A stretch of 64,000 nucleotides of DNA from Psychrobacter vallis (GCF_904846715.1 NZ_CAJHBU010000004.1:62001-126000), one strand, 5' to 3'; shown: positions 8,404 to 15,854, counted from the stretch's first letter. Numbers and translations: made by a program. Notes: generated by a model not told the origin, from the sequence alone.

Positions 8404-9037
8404 CTATCTCACCATCCGTCATCTCATCGTATTTCTTGCCTTCTCCTTCGCCTATCTTGCTGACTCGTTCCACTTCCTTCTTCTTCTGTTCTAGCTCAAC
8501 AACACTGATCTGCTGCTTAACCAATTGCATTTCTAACTTAGCAATGAGGTTTATCAGCCGGGCTTCTTCGTTCGCCCAGTCGCGTGCTCGATAAACACGA
8601 GTACGCTTTAGCGGCTCAGACTCCTGACCGCCGTAATCATCCTCATCGGGATCATAGTATTCACCGCAGCGCTGAGCATCTTTAGCGCGAGCCTTCTTAA
8701 CAACGTCCTCATCTTCTTCATCTGCTAAGGTTTCGTCTTTGATTTCATCAAGCTGTGGCGTATCGCCTTGCGCCTTACGATGATTAAGACAGTTGACTAG
8801 CTGTATGCGTGCAATCGCCAGCTCACGACTTACATCACCTTGCATTGCCTGAGCTTCGTCTAACTGCTCGTCTGTGAAGATACGGCTATACATGCCATGC
8901 TTTAAGTTGTTCTTGCTGCCCTTTGATGGCCCAGTCGATAAACCACCATGCAAACGGCAACGTTTCTTGCCAGCGATTGGTTTATTATTACAAGGCTTTC
9001 CAGCGCGTGTCTTAGCACCGCAAATATTATCTGCCAT
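8366..9037 (-). CDS. Terminase small subunit, HGG-motif family
   Basis: 223 aa. The N-terminus has the pattern CGAKTRAGKPC...RCRLHGG (~5-32) seen in many phage proteins annotated as small terminase, followed by a basic stretch (KGSKNNLKHGMYS). The centre (~85-130) is acidic and variable, and the C-terminal half holds a predicted coiled coil (LINLIAKLEMQLVKQQ). It recognises the packaging site and stimulates the large subunit, whose gene it overlaps by 38 bases. ATG at 9037 follows GAGGTAAGC. Confidence 0.75.
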   Translation of the reverse strand: MADNICGAKTRAGKPCNNKPIAGKKRCRLHGGLSTGPSKGSKNNLKHGMYSRIFTDEQLDEAQAMQGDVSRELAIARIQLVNCLNHRKAQGDTPQLDEIKDETLADEEDEDVVKKARAKDAQRCGEYYDPDEDDYGGQESEPLKRTRVYRARDWANEEARLINLIAKLEMQLVKQQISVVELEQKKKEVERVSKIGEGEGKKYDEMTDGEIDEQLLKLIRRKS

Positions 9038-9112
9038 GCTTACCTCGCTGGTTTACCTCGCATGTAAAAAAGACTCACGGCAAACAGATACCTGCAAGTC
9101 AAAACGGCATAA

Positions 9113-9146
9113 AAAAAGCCCACACCGATTAAGGTATGAGCTTTTT
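9113..9146 (-). terminator. Strong terminator ahead of terminase genes (tR'-like)
   Basis: AAAAGCCCACACC (9114-9126) pairs along 13 positions with GGTATGAGCTTTT (9133-9145), using G-U pairs, with a 6-base loop. On the minus strand it ends in seven T. It lies about 70-100 bases after the candidate promoter at 9218-9246, and before the first late gene. That is the layout of lambda tR', which is overridden by Q. Confidence 0.75.
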
Positions 9147-9217
9147 AGAATTTGGATGAACTGCGTTTGACGAATAGTAATTGCTTATCCATTAACCTAT
9201 GCGTTCACGATAACACA

Positions 9218-9246
9218 AATTTACCTCATGTCGTGCCAAGAATCAA
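9218..9246 (-). promoter_or_regulatory. Candidate late promoter, pR'-like
   Basis: On the minus strand TTGATT (9246-9241), a 17-base spacer and TAAATT (9223-9218) make a plausible sigma-70 promoter in the 332-base gene-free stretch 9038-9369. It points at the terminator 9113-9146 and then at the terminase genes. Apart from these two signals I see no gene in the stretch. Confidence 0.5.
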
Positions 9247-9369
9247 GCTATTTTAATTCTGAAACGTAAATTAACGCGATTACACTTGCACTTTGTTTGC
9301 ATGGGGTTAAATTGCTGGCTGGCGTGTGGGCTGTGGGTGTACATTAAGGGACACATAATAAAAAACCTG

Positions 9370-9642
9370 TTATTTAATCGCTAATTTATCAATCACTTGA
9401 TTATAATTTCGCTTAGCTTTTTCTATTTTTGACTCCCTGCGGTTAGGGTCAGCATAACTAAAAACAAAATCCCTTCTGAATACATGCTCTGTTTCCATCT
9501 GGTAATCACCAAGCCAGCCTACGCCTTTCATGCCAGCCCTGAATATAACAAAACCACATGAGTCGTCAGTGTAGCCGAATATTACCACTCCAAGCGCACC
9601 CTTATTCCAAGTATCACCAACCTCAATTTTACGATCATCCAT
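9370..9642 (-). CDS. Small phage protein downstream of the Q-like gene
   Basis: 90 aa from the ATG at 9642, which shares a base with the upstream stop (TGATG) and has GGAG 8 bases ahead; a GTG at 9645 is less well placed. The product begins MDDRKIEVGDTWNKG and has a beta-rich core ending in a basic helix (ESKIEKAKRNYNQVIDK). No family recognised. It is the last gene of the leftward early operon before the late control region. Confidence 0.6.
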   Translation of the reverse strand: MDDRKIEVGDTWNKGALGVVIFGYTDDSCGFVIFRAGMKGVGWLGDYQMETEHVFRRDFVFSYADPNRRESKIEKAKRNYNQVIDKLAIK

Positions 9643-10106
9643 CACCCCAGCTCCAAAATAGCATCATAAATATGTCGTTCAGCATTACTTAGATGCTCCT
9701 GCACCTTCCTCACATGACTCTGCTTCGTCGTGCCAGCCCCATGCTCATACTTACTCACTACAGACTTACTCAATCGAGTATAAGACATGCCGTAGAGATA
9801 ATAACGACGTATGATACTTGCCCACATCATAAGCTCTTTATCACCTGACTGTCTCATGCCAGCCAATTCACGGTCTATCAGCGTGTAGTACGCCTGATCG
9901 TCCATATTCCACAGCACCGGGCGAATACTCGCGCTCTGCTGCTCTACATTGTCACGCATGATAATCGCGCAAGGCGACTGATACCCTAAATGACCACCTA
10001 CTGTCTCACGACTATTATAATCGCCCCACCCAGTTAGCCAGCTTTGCACCTCTAATAAATCAATTATTGCAATTGCTTTCTCTAGTTGTTCAAAAACGTC
10101 AGTCAT
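9642..10106 (-). CDS. Putative Q-like antitermination protein
   Basis: 154 aa. The C-terminal half carries an HTH-like region: MMWASIIRRYYLYGMSYTR (~93-111) followed by LSKSVVSKYEHGAG and KVQEHLSNAERHIYDAI (~133-149). This resembles the phage antitermination Q family with a sigma-region-4-like end. Position supports this: it follows ninB, and a candidate pR'-tR' pair comes 0.5-1 kb downstream, before the late genes. If right, it binds DNA and RNA polymerase near the late promoter and lets it ignore terminators, of which several lie in the late cluster. A plain HTH regulator is the alternative. Confidence 0.55.
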   Translation of the reverse strand: MTDVFEQLEKAIAIIDLLEVQSWLTGWGDYNSRETVGGHLGYQSPCAIIMRDNVEQQSASIRPVLWNMDDQAYYTLIDRELAGMRQSGDKELMMWASIIRRYYLYGMSYTRLSKSVVSKYEHGAGTTKQSHVRKVQEHLSNAERHIYDAILELG

Positions 10107-10595
10107 TTAGTTTCTCACAAATTTAAGTTCGTCCGGTACTGTTAAAAGTACGCCCTGTTCATAGCAATATCGGTAAATCTTGTCTAAATACTCTGTCATC
10201 TGCGCTGTGCTTGCATCTGTCGTGCTTGTTTGTCTAATCACATGAGCTGCAATCTGGTCGTATGACTGCCGGTCGATAGACTTCAAAACCTTAACCGCAT
10301 CACACATGCCAGCGTATTTCGCGTCGGCTTGGTAAAAAATCATGATCAAAAATTTGTACTTAAAGAAGTGGTGCGTGTAATCATCCTCCCAGCTAAGCGC
10401 TTTTAACCACTCATGCACCCAGCCCCAATAAAGCCTGTTCTGTGCGTGTGACCGCTTGTTCTTCGCTGGCTGGATAATGACCTCTAGTAAGTCGTTACCC
10501 TCAGACTGAGCTGTAAAAAGGGCTTTGACGCAATTGGCACGCACCTCATCACTCGTTAATCTAAAATATAGAGGTTTCGCCTTTTGCTTGGTCAT
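10107..10595 (-). CDS. ninB: NinB-family recombination protein
   Basis: 162 aa. The motif KNKRSHAQNRLYWGWVHEWL (~45-64) is typical of NinB (lambda Orf), a single-strand DNA and SSB-binding recombination mediator that helps load a recombinase. The C-terminal part with QMTEYLDKIYRYCYEQGV also fits. A Sak4-like annealase and SSB are encoded on the other arm of the prophage, so it probably works with them. It overlaps the upstream HNH-like gene by 35 bases. GAGG lies 6 bases before the ATG at 10595. Confidence 0.85.
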   Translation of the reverse strand: MTKQKAKPLYFRLTSDEVRANCVKALFTAQSEGNDLLEVIIQPAKNKRSHAQNRLYWGWVHEWLKALSWEDDYTHHFFKYKFLIMIFYQADAKYAGMCDAVKVLKSIDRQSYDQIAAHVIRQTSTTDASTAQMTEYLDKIYRYCYEQGVLLTVPDELKFVRN

Positions 10596-10863
10596 CTAAA
10601 ACCTCGTTGATAAAGTTAAGCTTGTCGTTAAACCAGTCAAGCGACTGCTGGCGTGTCATACCCATGTTGTACTGGTCCAGCTTGCCGTGACAGTTAGCGC
10701 ATAGCGGTATAGTGTAAGCATCATCTGACTTGATACCACGACCTTTGCCATGCTCACTAAAATTACTATGCGCTGCTTGGCTGCGTGGACTTGCTCCGCA
10801 ATGACAGCAAGGTAGCGACCTGATCTGGTCAAGTCGCTTGCTATCGCGCTTATCCAATGACAA
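10561..10863 (-). CDS. HNH-like nuclease, Ref/DUF968 type
   Basis: 100 aa. Two zinc-type pairs frame an HNH-like core: CCHCGAS (~19-25), AAHSN (~31-35), and CANCHGKLD (~55-63), with KGRGIKSDDAYTIPLC between. This resembles the P1 Ref/DUF968 group of phage recombination-associated nucleases, with no extra domain. It sits between the dNMP kinase and ninB genes. The first codon appears to be TTG at 10863, 14 bases inside the upstream gene, with GCGGA 5 bases ahead. Function is by motif and place. Confidence 0.65.
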   Translation of the reverse strand: MSLDKRDSKRLDQIRSLPCCHCGASPRSQAAHSNFSEHGKGRGIKSDDAYTIPLCANCHGKLDQYNMGMTRQQSLDWFNDKLNFINEVLDDQAKGETSIF

Positions 10864-11635
10864 TAAAATCCGCTAACACCGCATTACCATCAACCTGCCC
10901 ATGCAACCAAGCCAAATCACGCGAGTTATCAATCACAATATCGCCAGGCTTAAACTCAATAGCGTTTTCTGACACATGATTGCCTTCAATGCCGCCACGT
11001 CCTACCAAGTGAATCAATACGCCATTAGCGCGCACTAAATCAGCTTCATTCTCAAAACGTACGTCTGGCACGATAATCTGCTTGCCAGCATTTAAGTACG
11101 CAAATGCTTTTACCCAAATGTCTTTATCAATCGTATGACGACCCCATTCGGTACCTAACGTCTGCATCATGTGCCGTGGCGTTACCCTAAAACAAATATC
11201 AAGCTCAGCTTTAGCCTTGTCGCTACAATCTACGCCAATCACTGTCAGCATCGCTTTAAGCGGATCAGCAAACGATGAGCGCGACCAGTTATCAGTTAGC
11301 TTGTTGAGTAAGTAGCTGGCGAGCGTGTCCTTGCCTGCGCGAGCTTGTCCTGCGATACCGATGAGGCGCATCTTGCCAGCATTAGAATCTGCGCGGCTAT
11401 ATCTTGTGTCAATATCACCAAACGTCTGCGCTGGCGTGTCATCATCGAATGTGTCGTCAACTGCTAACTTTGGCTCAAATGTTTCTAAAAAATCATGCCT
11501 AAGCATGGCGTTTTGCCCATATCTGTCAACATTCCTATAAACAACCTGAGTTGTTGATGATGAAATTACCTCGAAAGTCTGATTAATGGTTTTGCATCTA
11601 TGAATCCACTTGCTTTTAGCTTTAATATCACTCAT
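10850..11635 (-). CDS. Deoxynucleoside monophosphate kinase-like protein
   Basis: 261 aa from the ATG at 11635, which has GAGGAG 7 bases ahead; a TTG at 11650 is also in frame but less likely. Residues ~90-261 resemble phage dNMP kinases of the T4 gene 1 type: a P-loop GIAGQARAGKDT (~92-103), FADPLKAML (~121-129), QTLGTEWGR (~158-166), and IVPDVRFENEAD (~188-199). The enzyme phosphorylates dNMPs to supply DNA synthesis. The first ~85 residues form an extra N-terminal domain I do not recognise. It overlaps the upstream 56-aa gene by 8 bases. Confidence 0.75.
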   Translation of the reverse strand: MSDIKAKSKWIHRCKTINQTFEVISSSTTQVVYRNVDRYGQNAMLRHDFLETFEPKLAVDDTFDDDTPAQTFGDIDTRYSRADSNAGKMRLIGIAGQARAGKDTLASYLLNKLTDNWSRSSFADPLKAMLTVIGVDCSDKAKAELDICFRVTPRHMMQTLGTEWGRHTIDKDIWVKAFAYLNAGKQIIVPDVRFENEADLVRANGVLIHLVGRGGIEGNHVSENAIEFKPGDIVIDNSRDLAWLHGQVDGNAVLADFIVIG

Positions 11636-11798
11636 CGCCCTGCTCCTCAAAATCCTGCATGAATATAAATTTACGCATTGGTATAGGTGTCTTGCTACTA
11701 CCTTGGCAAGTGACTAGCTCATCACTCACCCATAGCACTAAAAATCGCTCTTTCGTTTCTTTGTTACGCCATATCTGACCAGCTATTACTTCACTCAT
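11628..11798 (-). CDS. Small phage protein, 56 aa
   Basis: ATG at 11798 overlaps the stop of the VRR-NUC gene (ATGA) and has AGGTGAG ahead. It ends at TGA 11630-11628 inside the start of the dNMP kinase gene. The product begins MSEVIAGQIWRNKETKERF and is soluble with an acidic end (FEEQGDE). It resembles the small beta-strand phage proteins that begin with a G-x-x-W/Y segment. No function is known to me. Confidence 0.55.
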   Translation of the reverse strand: MSEVIAGQIWRNKETKERFLVLWVSDELVTCQGSSKTPIPMRKFIFMQDFEEQGDE

Positions 11799-12262
11799 AA
11801 CTCACCTGCCATATATTTTTTAATCGTAGTAGCGGCGCTATCAAACCCCTTGCAAAATACAGCGTAATAACCCTCATCATTCAGCCTTTCAATACGCCTC
11901 TTCTGCTTAGCGCTGGCATGACCTCCCTTTAATTTTTTAAGCTCAATACGCAAGCCGTGGTAGGGCGCTATGGCTATATCAAGCATAAGATCGGGGTAGC
12001 CTGCCTGCACACCCATAGCTTTGTTTTTATTGCCTTGTGGTGAATAGCGCTTACCGTTACTGCCAATCTTTGATATCAGCTCACCGCCATTAGGTATGTG
12101 AGTTAGGTAATCAAATAGCGTGCTTTGCTTGTAATGTTGCAGTTTTGACCAGTTGATTATTGATATCTGGACCTCGTCTTCAGACTTCGCTGGCATGACA
12201 ATAACGCTCTTACCATCTTTGACCACTACCCTTGCCTTTCTATACTGTGTTAATCGTGCCAA
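11795..12262 (-). CDS. VRR-NUC domain nuclease
   Basis: 155 aa. Residues ~50-145 match a stand-alone VRR-NUC domain: HIPNGGELIS (~55-64), AMGVQAGYPDLMLDIA (~82-97) with the catalytic PD, GLRIELKKLKGGHASAKQ (~103-120) with the E-x-K, and a final helix GFDSAATTIKKYM. This is a PD-(D/E)xK nuclease fold used for Holliday-junction or flap cleavage in phages. The start at 12262 follows GGAGGG. It is followed by an ATGA overlap. Confidence 0.82.
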   Translation of the reverse strand: MARLTQYRKARVVVKDGKSVIVMPAKSEDEVQISIINWSKLQHYKQSTLFDYLTHIPNGGELISKIGSNGKRYSPQGNKNKAMGVQAGYPDLMLDIAIAPYHGLRIELKKLKGGHASAKQKRRIERLNDEGYYAVFCKGFDSAATTIKKYMAGEL

Positions 12263-12431
12263 ATCGCCACCCTCCTTGTCTTTAAATTGTTCTTACACCC
12301 ACTTGCACCGAACCCATAACTAAATCACTTAAATCAGCGTCTAGCGCCTTCCCATCTTTCGACCGTCGACACGGATCATTAAACCGAACCCCGTCAATCT
12401 CGATAGCGCTACATGAGTAACGCTGTAATTC

Positions 12432-12626
12432 CTATATCGGCATTAAATCAACATCACCAAACTCGTGCTTAAATGCTGACCCATCGCTATTAAACTGTAC
12501 ATGCTCATCATAAAATGGGTCACCCTCTACAGGTCTAATCCTTGCTGTGTACCCTTGATAAGTATTCGTTTTAGGGTGATAGTATTTTTGTATATACACA
12601 ACTACACACCCCTTTGAAGTCTTCAT
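12432..12626 (-). CDS. Small phage protein, 64 aa, with open frame past its amber stop
   Basis: The product begins MKTSKGCVVVYIQKYYHPK and ends at TAG 12434-12432. Its start overlaps the AP2-type gene stop (ATGA). The same frame stays open for 49 more codons to TAA at 12284-12282, with a reasonable protein-like sequence (SAIEIDGVRFNDPCRRSKDG). The gene may have been about 114 codons long and cut by a nonsense mutation, or the tail may be chance. Family unknown. The stretch 12263-12431 holds no other gene that I see. Confidence 0.5.
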   Translation of the reverse strand: MKTSKGCVVVYIQKYYHPKTNTYQGYTARIRPVEGDPFYDEHVQFNSDGSAFKHEFGDVDLMPI

Positions 12627-13213
12627 ATAACATTCTCAGGAGCAAGGCTCCAACTCATAAGAGCTTTAAATACATCCCACTCAATACGATTAGCCCACTC
12701 TAGCGCCTTATTCTTGACGTAACGCTCTTTGGCTATCTTGTAGGCTCGGTAAGCTTCGTCAGGAGTGTTAAAACGACCTAGATATTTTGACCTTCCATTA
12801 ATCTTGAGTTGCGCTTGAAACTTGCACCTAGATTTATCAAAACAAACCCCTTGAGGGTATTGACCTCTGGCTGCGGCAGAATCCAATAGTAATATATTTA
12901 ACTGTTGGGGCACGAAGCAGCATGTTTCGTGGTTATATATTTTGTTGCCAGGAAACAGGATGTCTTTATCTAACTGATACCCTTTATCCCAATAGTCGTT
13001 ACTGTAAAACCAATCAGCAAAACTCTGAAAGTCATGCCATTCATCGTAAACAGTGCATCCGATATATGTAGAGTTTGTTTCTTGAAACTTCGTGCTGTAG
13101 CAGCGCTTCAACATATCCTGCCAAGTCTTATATGCCGGTGTTACTTTGCAGCTATCTTGGGTTTTATGCTTACCGCCCGTACTGAAGCCAATGCCATACA
13201 GTAGTCCAGCCAT
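12623..13213 (-). CDS. AP2-domain / HNH-like putative homing endonuclease
   Basis: 196 aa. The first half holds the pattern AYKTWQDMLKRCYS (~26-39) and CTVYDEWHDFQSFADWF (~52-68), which is usual in phage HNH-type proteins. The second half holds an AP2-like DNA-binding segment: YPQGVCFDKSRCKFQAQL (~117-134) with KYLGRFNTPDEAYRAYK (~141-157). Such genes are mobile and are often scattered in phage genomes. It sits in the replication-recombination region. It could also act as a non-mobile regulator; no catalytic residue set is fully clear. Confidence 0.65.
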   Translation of the reverse strand: MAGLLYGIGFSTGGKHKTQDSCKVTPAYKTWQDMLKRCYSTKFQETNSTYIGCTVYDEWHDFQSFADWFYSNDYWDKGYQLDKDILFPGNKIYNHETCCFVPQQLNILLLDSAAARGQYPQGVCFDKSRCKFQAQLKINGRSKYLGRFNTPDEAYRAYKIAKERYVKNKALEWANRIEWDVFKALMSWSLAPENVI

Positions 13214-13235
13214 ATTCTTACTCGCTCTATAATTG

Positions 13236-13322
13236 TTATTTGGGCTTGCCAGCCTTGACCGCTTGCTTGCGAGCTGCGTACTTAGCTTCGCCTGCGGTGT
13301 AATCGGATGGGGATTTTTTCAT
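13236..13322 (-). CDS. Tiny basic ORF after the HNH gene, 28 aa
   Basis: The ATG at 13322-13320 overlaps the HNH stop (ATGA) and the frame ends TAA at 13238-13236. The peptide is short and basic (begins MKKSPSDYTAGEAKY, ends VKAGKPK). The coupling suggests translation. It may be chance; no function can be given. Confidence 0.35.
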   Translation of the reverse strand: MKKSPSDYTAGEAKYAARKQAVKAGKPK

Positions 13323-13702
13323 GATCGATACTTCTCAAACCAAAACACCACATCAATATCCGTCTCAACAACTAGCCCGTAACGCTTTGCTTTTTGATAA
13401 ATAGGATGGCTATTATTTAGCGTGAATACTTTGTGCTTGATAGCTTCCCGCCAATCTTCCAGAGATAAGCTGCTTTTATCGTTATTACATGGTCCACAAG
13501 AAGGCATCATATTTTCTATGCAATCGTTTTCAGGATTTACACAATCGGTATAAAGCTTTTTCCCATTGAGGGTTATCCAGTTTCTGACTATCGGCACAAA
13601 GTGATCGGCTTGCCAGCGCGTGCTTAGCTCAACACCGCAATACGAGCATCTGCCGTCATATTTATTTTTAAGCTCAGCACGTTGCGCCTTGGTTAAACTC
13701 AT
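13319..13702 (-). CDS. HNH endonuclease
   Basis: 127 aa. A compact HNH domain is seen: CSYCGVEL (~19-26), WQADHFVPI (~30-38) with the catalytic DH, and MMPSCGPCNNDKSSL (~66-80) with CxxCN. The two CxxC pairs bind a structural zinc. HNH proteins cleave DNA. In phages they are homing enzymes or packaging helpers; here the gene lies after the P-like replication gene, far from terminase, so a mobile or recombination role is more likely. It overlaps the P-like gene by 4 bases. Confidence 0.8.
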   Translation of the reverse strand: MSLTKAQRAELKNKYDGRCSYCGVELSTRWQADHFVPIVRNWITLNGKKLYTDCVNPENDCIENMMPSCGPCNNDKSSLSLEDWREAIKHKVFTLNNSHPIYQKAKRYGLVVETDIDVVFWFEKYRS

Positions 13703-14373
13703 ACCGCCAATCTCCTTAAACCTGCCAACCGCTCATTGATTTTCTTATCTGCTTCACTACCTGCCTGCACTGGCTCGTGACTGTGAGCTAAGCGATGTGA
13801 CTTCGGTATCACAAAACTGGTGCCGCTGGCGTGTTCTGCGCAGACTTGCTTGTACGTGGCTGTAAAGGTTTTTAAGAAGAAGTCAGTCGCACTTGCCAGC
13901 ACACCGAACCCGATTCTATTGGCTGTCTCATAAACCACTTCATGCTTCCACTTGCGTTCTACATCGCCTTTCATACCGCAATTACTGCAAGCTGTGACAA
14001 AAGCGTCATTGGCTATGGGGTATGGGCTAGCTTGTTGCGTTCTTGCCAGCGCTAAAAAGTCGGCTGGTGCTGTTGGTGGCCATTCAAGTGCCATCGATTT
14101 TCTTTGTGCTAAGTTCAGCTCTTTACCTGTTATCCGTAGGTCTGTCAGTGCTATTGCCCAAACTTCTGCGGTATCTAGCATCCAATCCTCATCTTTCATC
14201 TTTGATCTAAACAGTCGCTTCCATGTCATAAACGTTTGCTCTATCGCATCCTGTAGCTGTTGCGTCGGCTCTTTGATCGCGCTGTCTGCGTTGCTCATTA
14301 AGTTTGGCTGCGTAGATATCTGCTTGCGATTGCTTTGGCTGATGTTGGCTGTTAGCTGGCTGATTGTTTGCAT
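13699..14373 (-). CDS. Putative replication protein P (helicase loader type)
   Basis: 224 aa. Placed directly after the O-like gene, as lambda P is. The centre (~35-100) is helical with a conserved-looking TFMTWKRLFRSKMKDEDW, WAIALTDLRITGKEL and WPPTAPADFLALAR. The pattern fits the phage replication protein P family, which brings the host DnaB helicase to the origin. There is a CSNCGMKG zinc-like pair at ~134. The ATG at 14373 has GGGGAA 5-6 bases ahead, so it is preferred even though it lies 167 bases inside the O-like gene; an internal ATG at 14298 has a poorer site. Confidence 0.6.
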   Translation of the reverse strand: MQTISQLTANISQSNRKQISTQPNLMSNADSAIKEPTQQLQDAIEQTFMTWKRLFRSKMKDEDWMLDTAEVWAIALTDLRITGKELNLAQRKSMALEWPPTAPADFLALARTQQASPYPIANDAFVTACSNCGMKGDVERKWKHEVVYETANRIGFGVLASATDFFLKTFTATYKQVCAEHASGTSFVIPKSHRLAHSHEPVQAGSEADKKINERLAGLRRLAV

Positions 14374-15127
14374 TGGTGTTCCCCTGAAAAGTATTTGTTG
14401 GCTGATTGCTTTTCTCTAGTACCTTCGCGCATCTTTCGTCACTATCGATAATGTTCTTGATGAGCACCTGACTGTTGGATTGATACCATTGGCTGTTAAT
14501 CACAAACAACATTGCTTGCTGTACTTCATCAACCGTAAAAGTCTTTAACCGTGTTTTAACTTCCTTTACCCAAACAGAGGTTTTTACCTGAGCGTTTGAT
14601 GGTCTGCTTTCGTTCCAAAAGCTCACCAGCTTTTCAGCTTCACACGTAATAGGTTTACTATCTGTGTTTATATCTGTGTTTATATCTGGTATAGGTGCGT
14701 CATTCTTGGTGAATCCATTCGTCAAATTTGGTGAATCCATTCGCTGTTTTTGGTGAATAGCGTCTTTACTGGGGTTACAGCCATTCGCCAAATTTGGTGA
14801 ATGAGTGATATCAAGGGTTGTAGCGAAATAGGCTGGCATGGAATACCACTTAGTACGGTCATAGCCTTTTTTGTTGTAATTACCGACCAATAGCAAGCCG
14901 TCTTCTTCCATGTTTTTTAATAACCGCTGAATGATTCCTTTGGATTTTAGGTATGGGAATAACTCAAGGAAGGCGTCAACACTGTTGTAGGTCCAGTAAT
15001 AGCCATCATGCAAGTTAGTGCCATTGGCTTTGTTTTTATCCAGCCAAAAGCGCATGTTCTGCAATATCACAGCCTTTTCCATGCCGTACTTCACTGCATC
15101 ATCTACATCGAACACATGGACTGTCAT
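14207..15127 (-). CDS. Putative replication initiator O
   Basis: 306 aa. The N-terminal ~100 residues look like a winged helix: YGMEKAVILQNMRFWLDKNK (~14-33), YYWTYNSVDAFLELFPY (~43-59), and IIQRLLKNMEEDGLL (~65-79). It is followed by a linker whose DNA holds repeated TTGGTGAAT units, then a DnaD-like region (SFWNESRPSNAQ... AMLFVINSQWYQ) and a polar end. Lambda O binds iterons lying in its own gene, and this gene shows the same feature. The start shares one base with the upstream Rha-like stop (TAATG). The 3' end overlaps the P-like gene by 167 bases. Confidence 0.72.
   Translation of the reverse strand: MTVHVFDVDDAVKYGMEKAVILQNMRFWLDKNKANGTNLHDGYYWTYNSVDAFLELFPYLKSKGIIQRLLKNMEEDGLLLVGNYNKKGYDRTKWYSMPAYFATTLDITHSPNLANGCNPSKDAIHQKQRMDSPNLTNGFTKNDAPIPDINTDINTDSKPITCEAEKLVSFWNESRPSNAQVKTSVWVKEVKTRLKTFTVDEVQQAMLFVINSQWYQSNSQVLIKNIIDSDERCAKVLEKSNQPTNTFQGNTNANNQPANSQHQPKQSQADIYAAKLNEQRRQRDQRADATATGCDRANVYDMEATV
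14657..14815. other. Candidate replication origin: iterons and AT-rich tandem repeats in gene O
   Basis: TTGGTGAAT occurs four times between 14706 and 14812, twice inside near-palindromes of the form ATTCG(T/C)CAAATTTGGTGAAT. Next to them, 14660-14685 holds a 12-base unit TATCTGTGTTTA repeated twice plus a partial third copy, which is AT-rich and could be the unwinding element. Lambda ori has the same parts in the same place. No replication test is possible here. Confidence 0.6.
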
Positions 15128-15816
15128 TACATTGGCTCCAATTCTTTGTTGCAGCTAAACAAGCCAATGACGTAAATCTGACCTGCCTGCGTCAGTAGGT
15201 TGCGATCACGACCGTCTGCCGTTAATTTCATTGCGCCATAGCCTTTACTGATAAAGCTGTGGCTAAACACCTTCTTAGGTAGTCTGCGTTTGTCGTATGC
15301 GCCAATATCGATAAGCTTCACGTTAAGCACCTGTGCCGTCATTTCCATCTTCTTAGCCACGTCTGATACAGTCATCAATGAGCTACTAGCGGCAACCGTG
15401 TTGTAGAAGTTAACCTTTGGCTGTGCCAGTGCTAATTGCTCTTGTGCTAGCTGCTCGCTCTTTTTAGTAATCAAAAGCTCTTCTAAGGCTGATATATAAT
15501 CATGCGGCAATGAAACTACTGGCTGGCTAGCACTGGCTTCTAGTTCCTGCCAGCGATCAATAACTACAGCCATAAATTCAGGCGATAATCGAGCGACGAT
15601 AACAAGGCTGTCTCTTTTATCTGATATATATTCAATATATTGCTGACCGTTCTGCGCGTGGGTGTAGTATTGGGGTCTACTATTTTCTAGGAGACCCCTA
15701 TTTTCCAAATCCCTTATAACTAGCAGCGTATTGTCGTGGCGTTTTTTGCATAGCGCCGCCATTTCGCGGCTACTCATGGTTTTGCTAATATGGTTTACTT
15801 GCATAATGTCATTCAT
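15127..15816 (-). CDS. Rha-family regulator with KilAC/ANT C-terminal domain
   Basis: 229 aa from the ATG at 15816, with GGAG 9 bases ahead; a TTG at 15831 is in frame but lacks a good site. Residues ~10-90 fit phage regulatory protein Rha: MSSREMAALCKKRHDNTLLVIRDL (described only) and SLVIVARLSPEFMAVVIDRWQEL. The C-terminal ~100 residues (MTVSDVAKKMEMTAQVLNV... SKGYGAMKLTADGR... LLTQAGQIYVIGLF) fit the KilAC antirepressor domain. Such proteins tune the lysis-lysogeny choice. It lies between the Cro operon and the O gene. Confidence 0.8.
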   Translation of the reverse strand: MNDIMQVNHISKTMSSREMAALCKKRHDNTLLVIRDLENRGLLENSRPQYYTHAQNGQQYIEYISDKRDSLVIVARLSPEFMAVVIDRWQELEASASQPVVSLPHDYISALEELLITKKSEQLAQEQLALAQPKVNFYNTVAASSSLMTVSDVAKKMEMTAQVLNVKLIDIGAYDKRRLPKKVFSHSFISKGYGAMKLTADGRDRNLLTQAGQIYVIGLFSCNKELEPM

Positions 15817-15854
15817 GGATATATACTCCAATTTCAGGTTAGGTTTGTTAAACG

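Noticed and set aside
14657-14685. Tandem TATCTGTGTTTA repeats as a CRISPR or microsatellite
   Set aside because: Only two and a half units beside iterons in gene O; they fit better as part of an origin.
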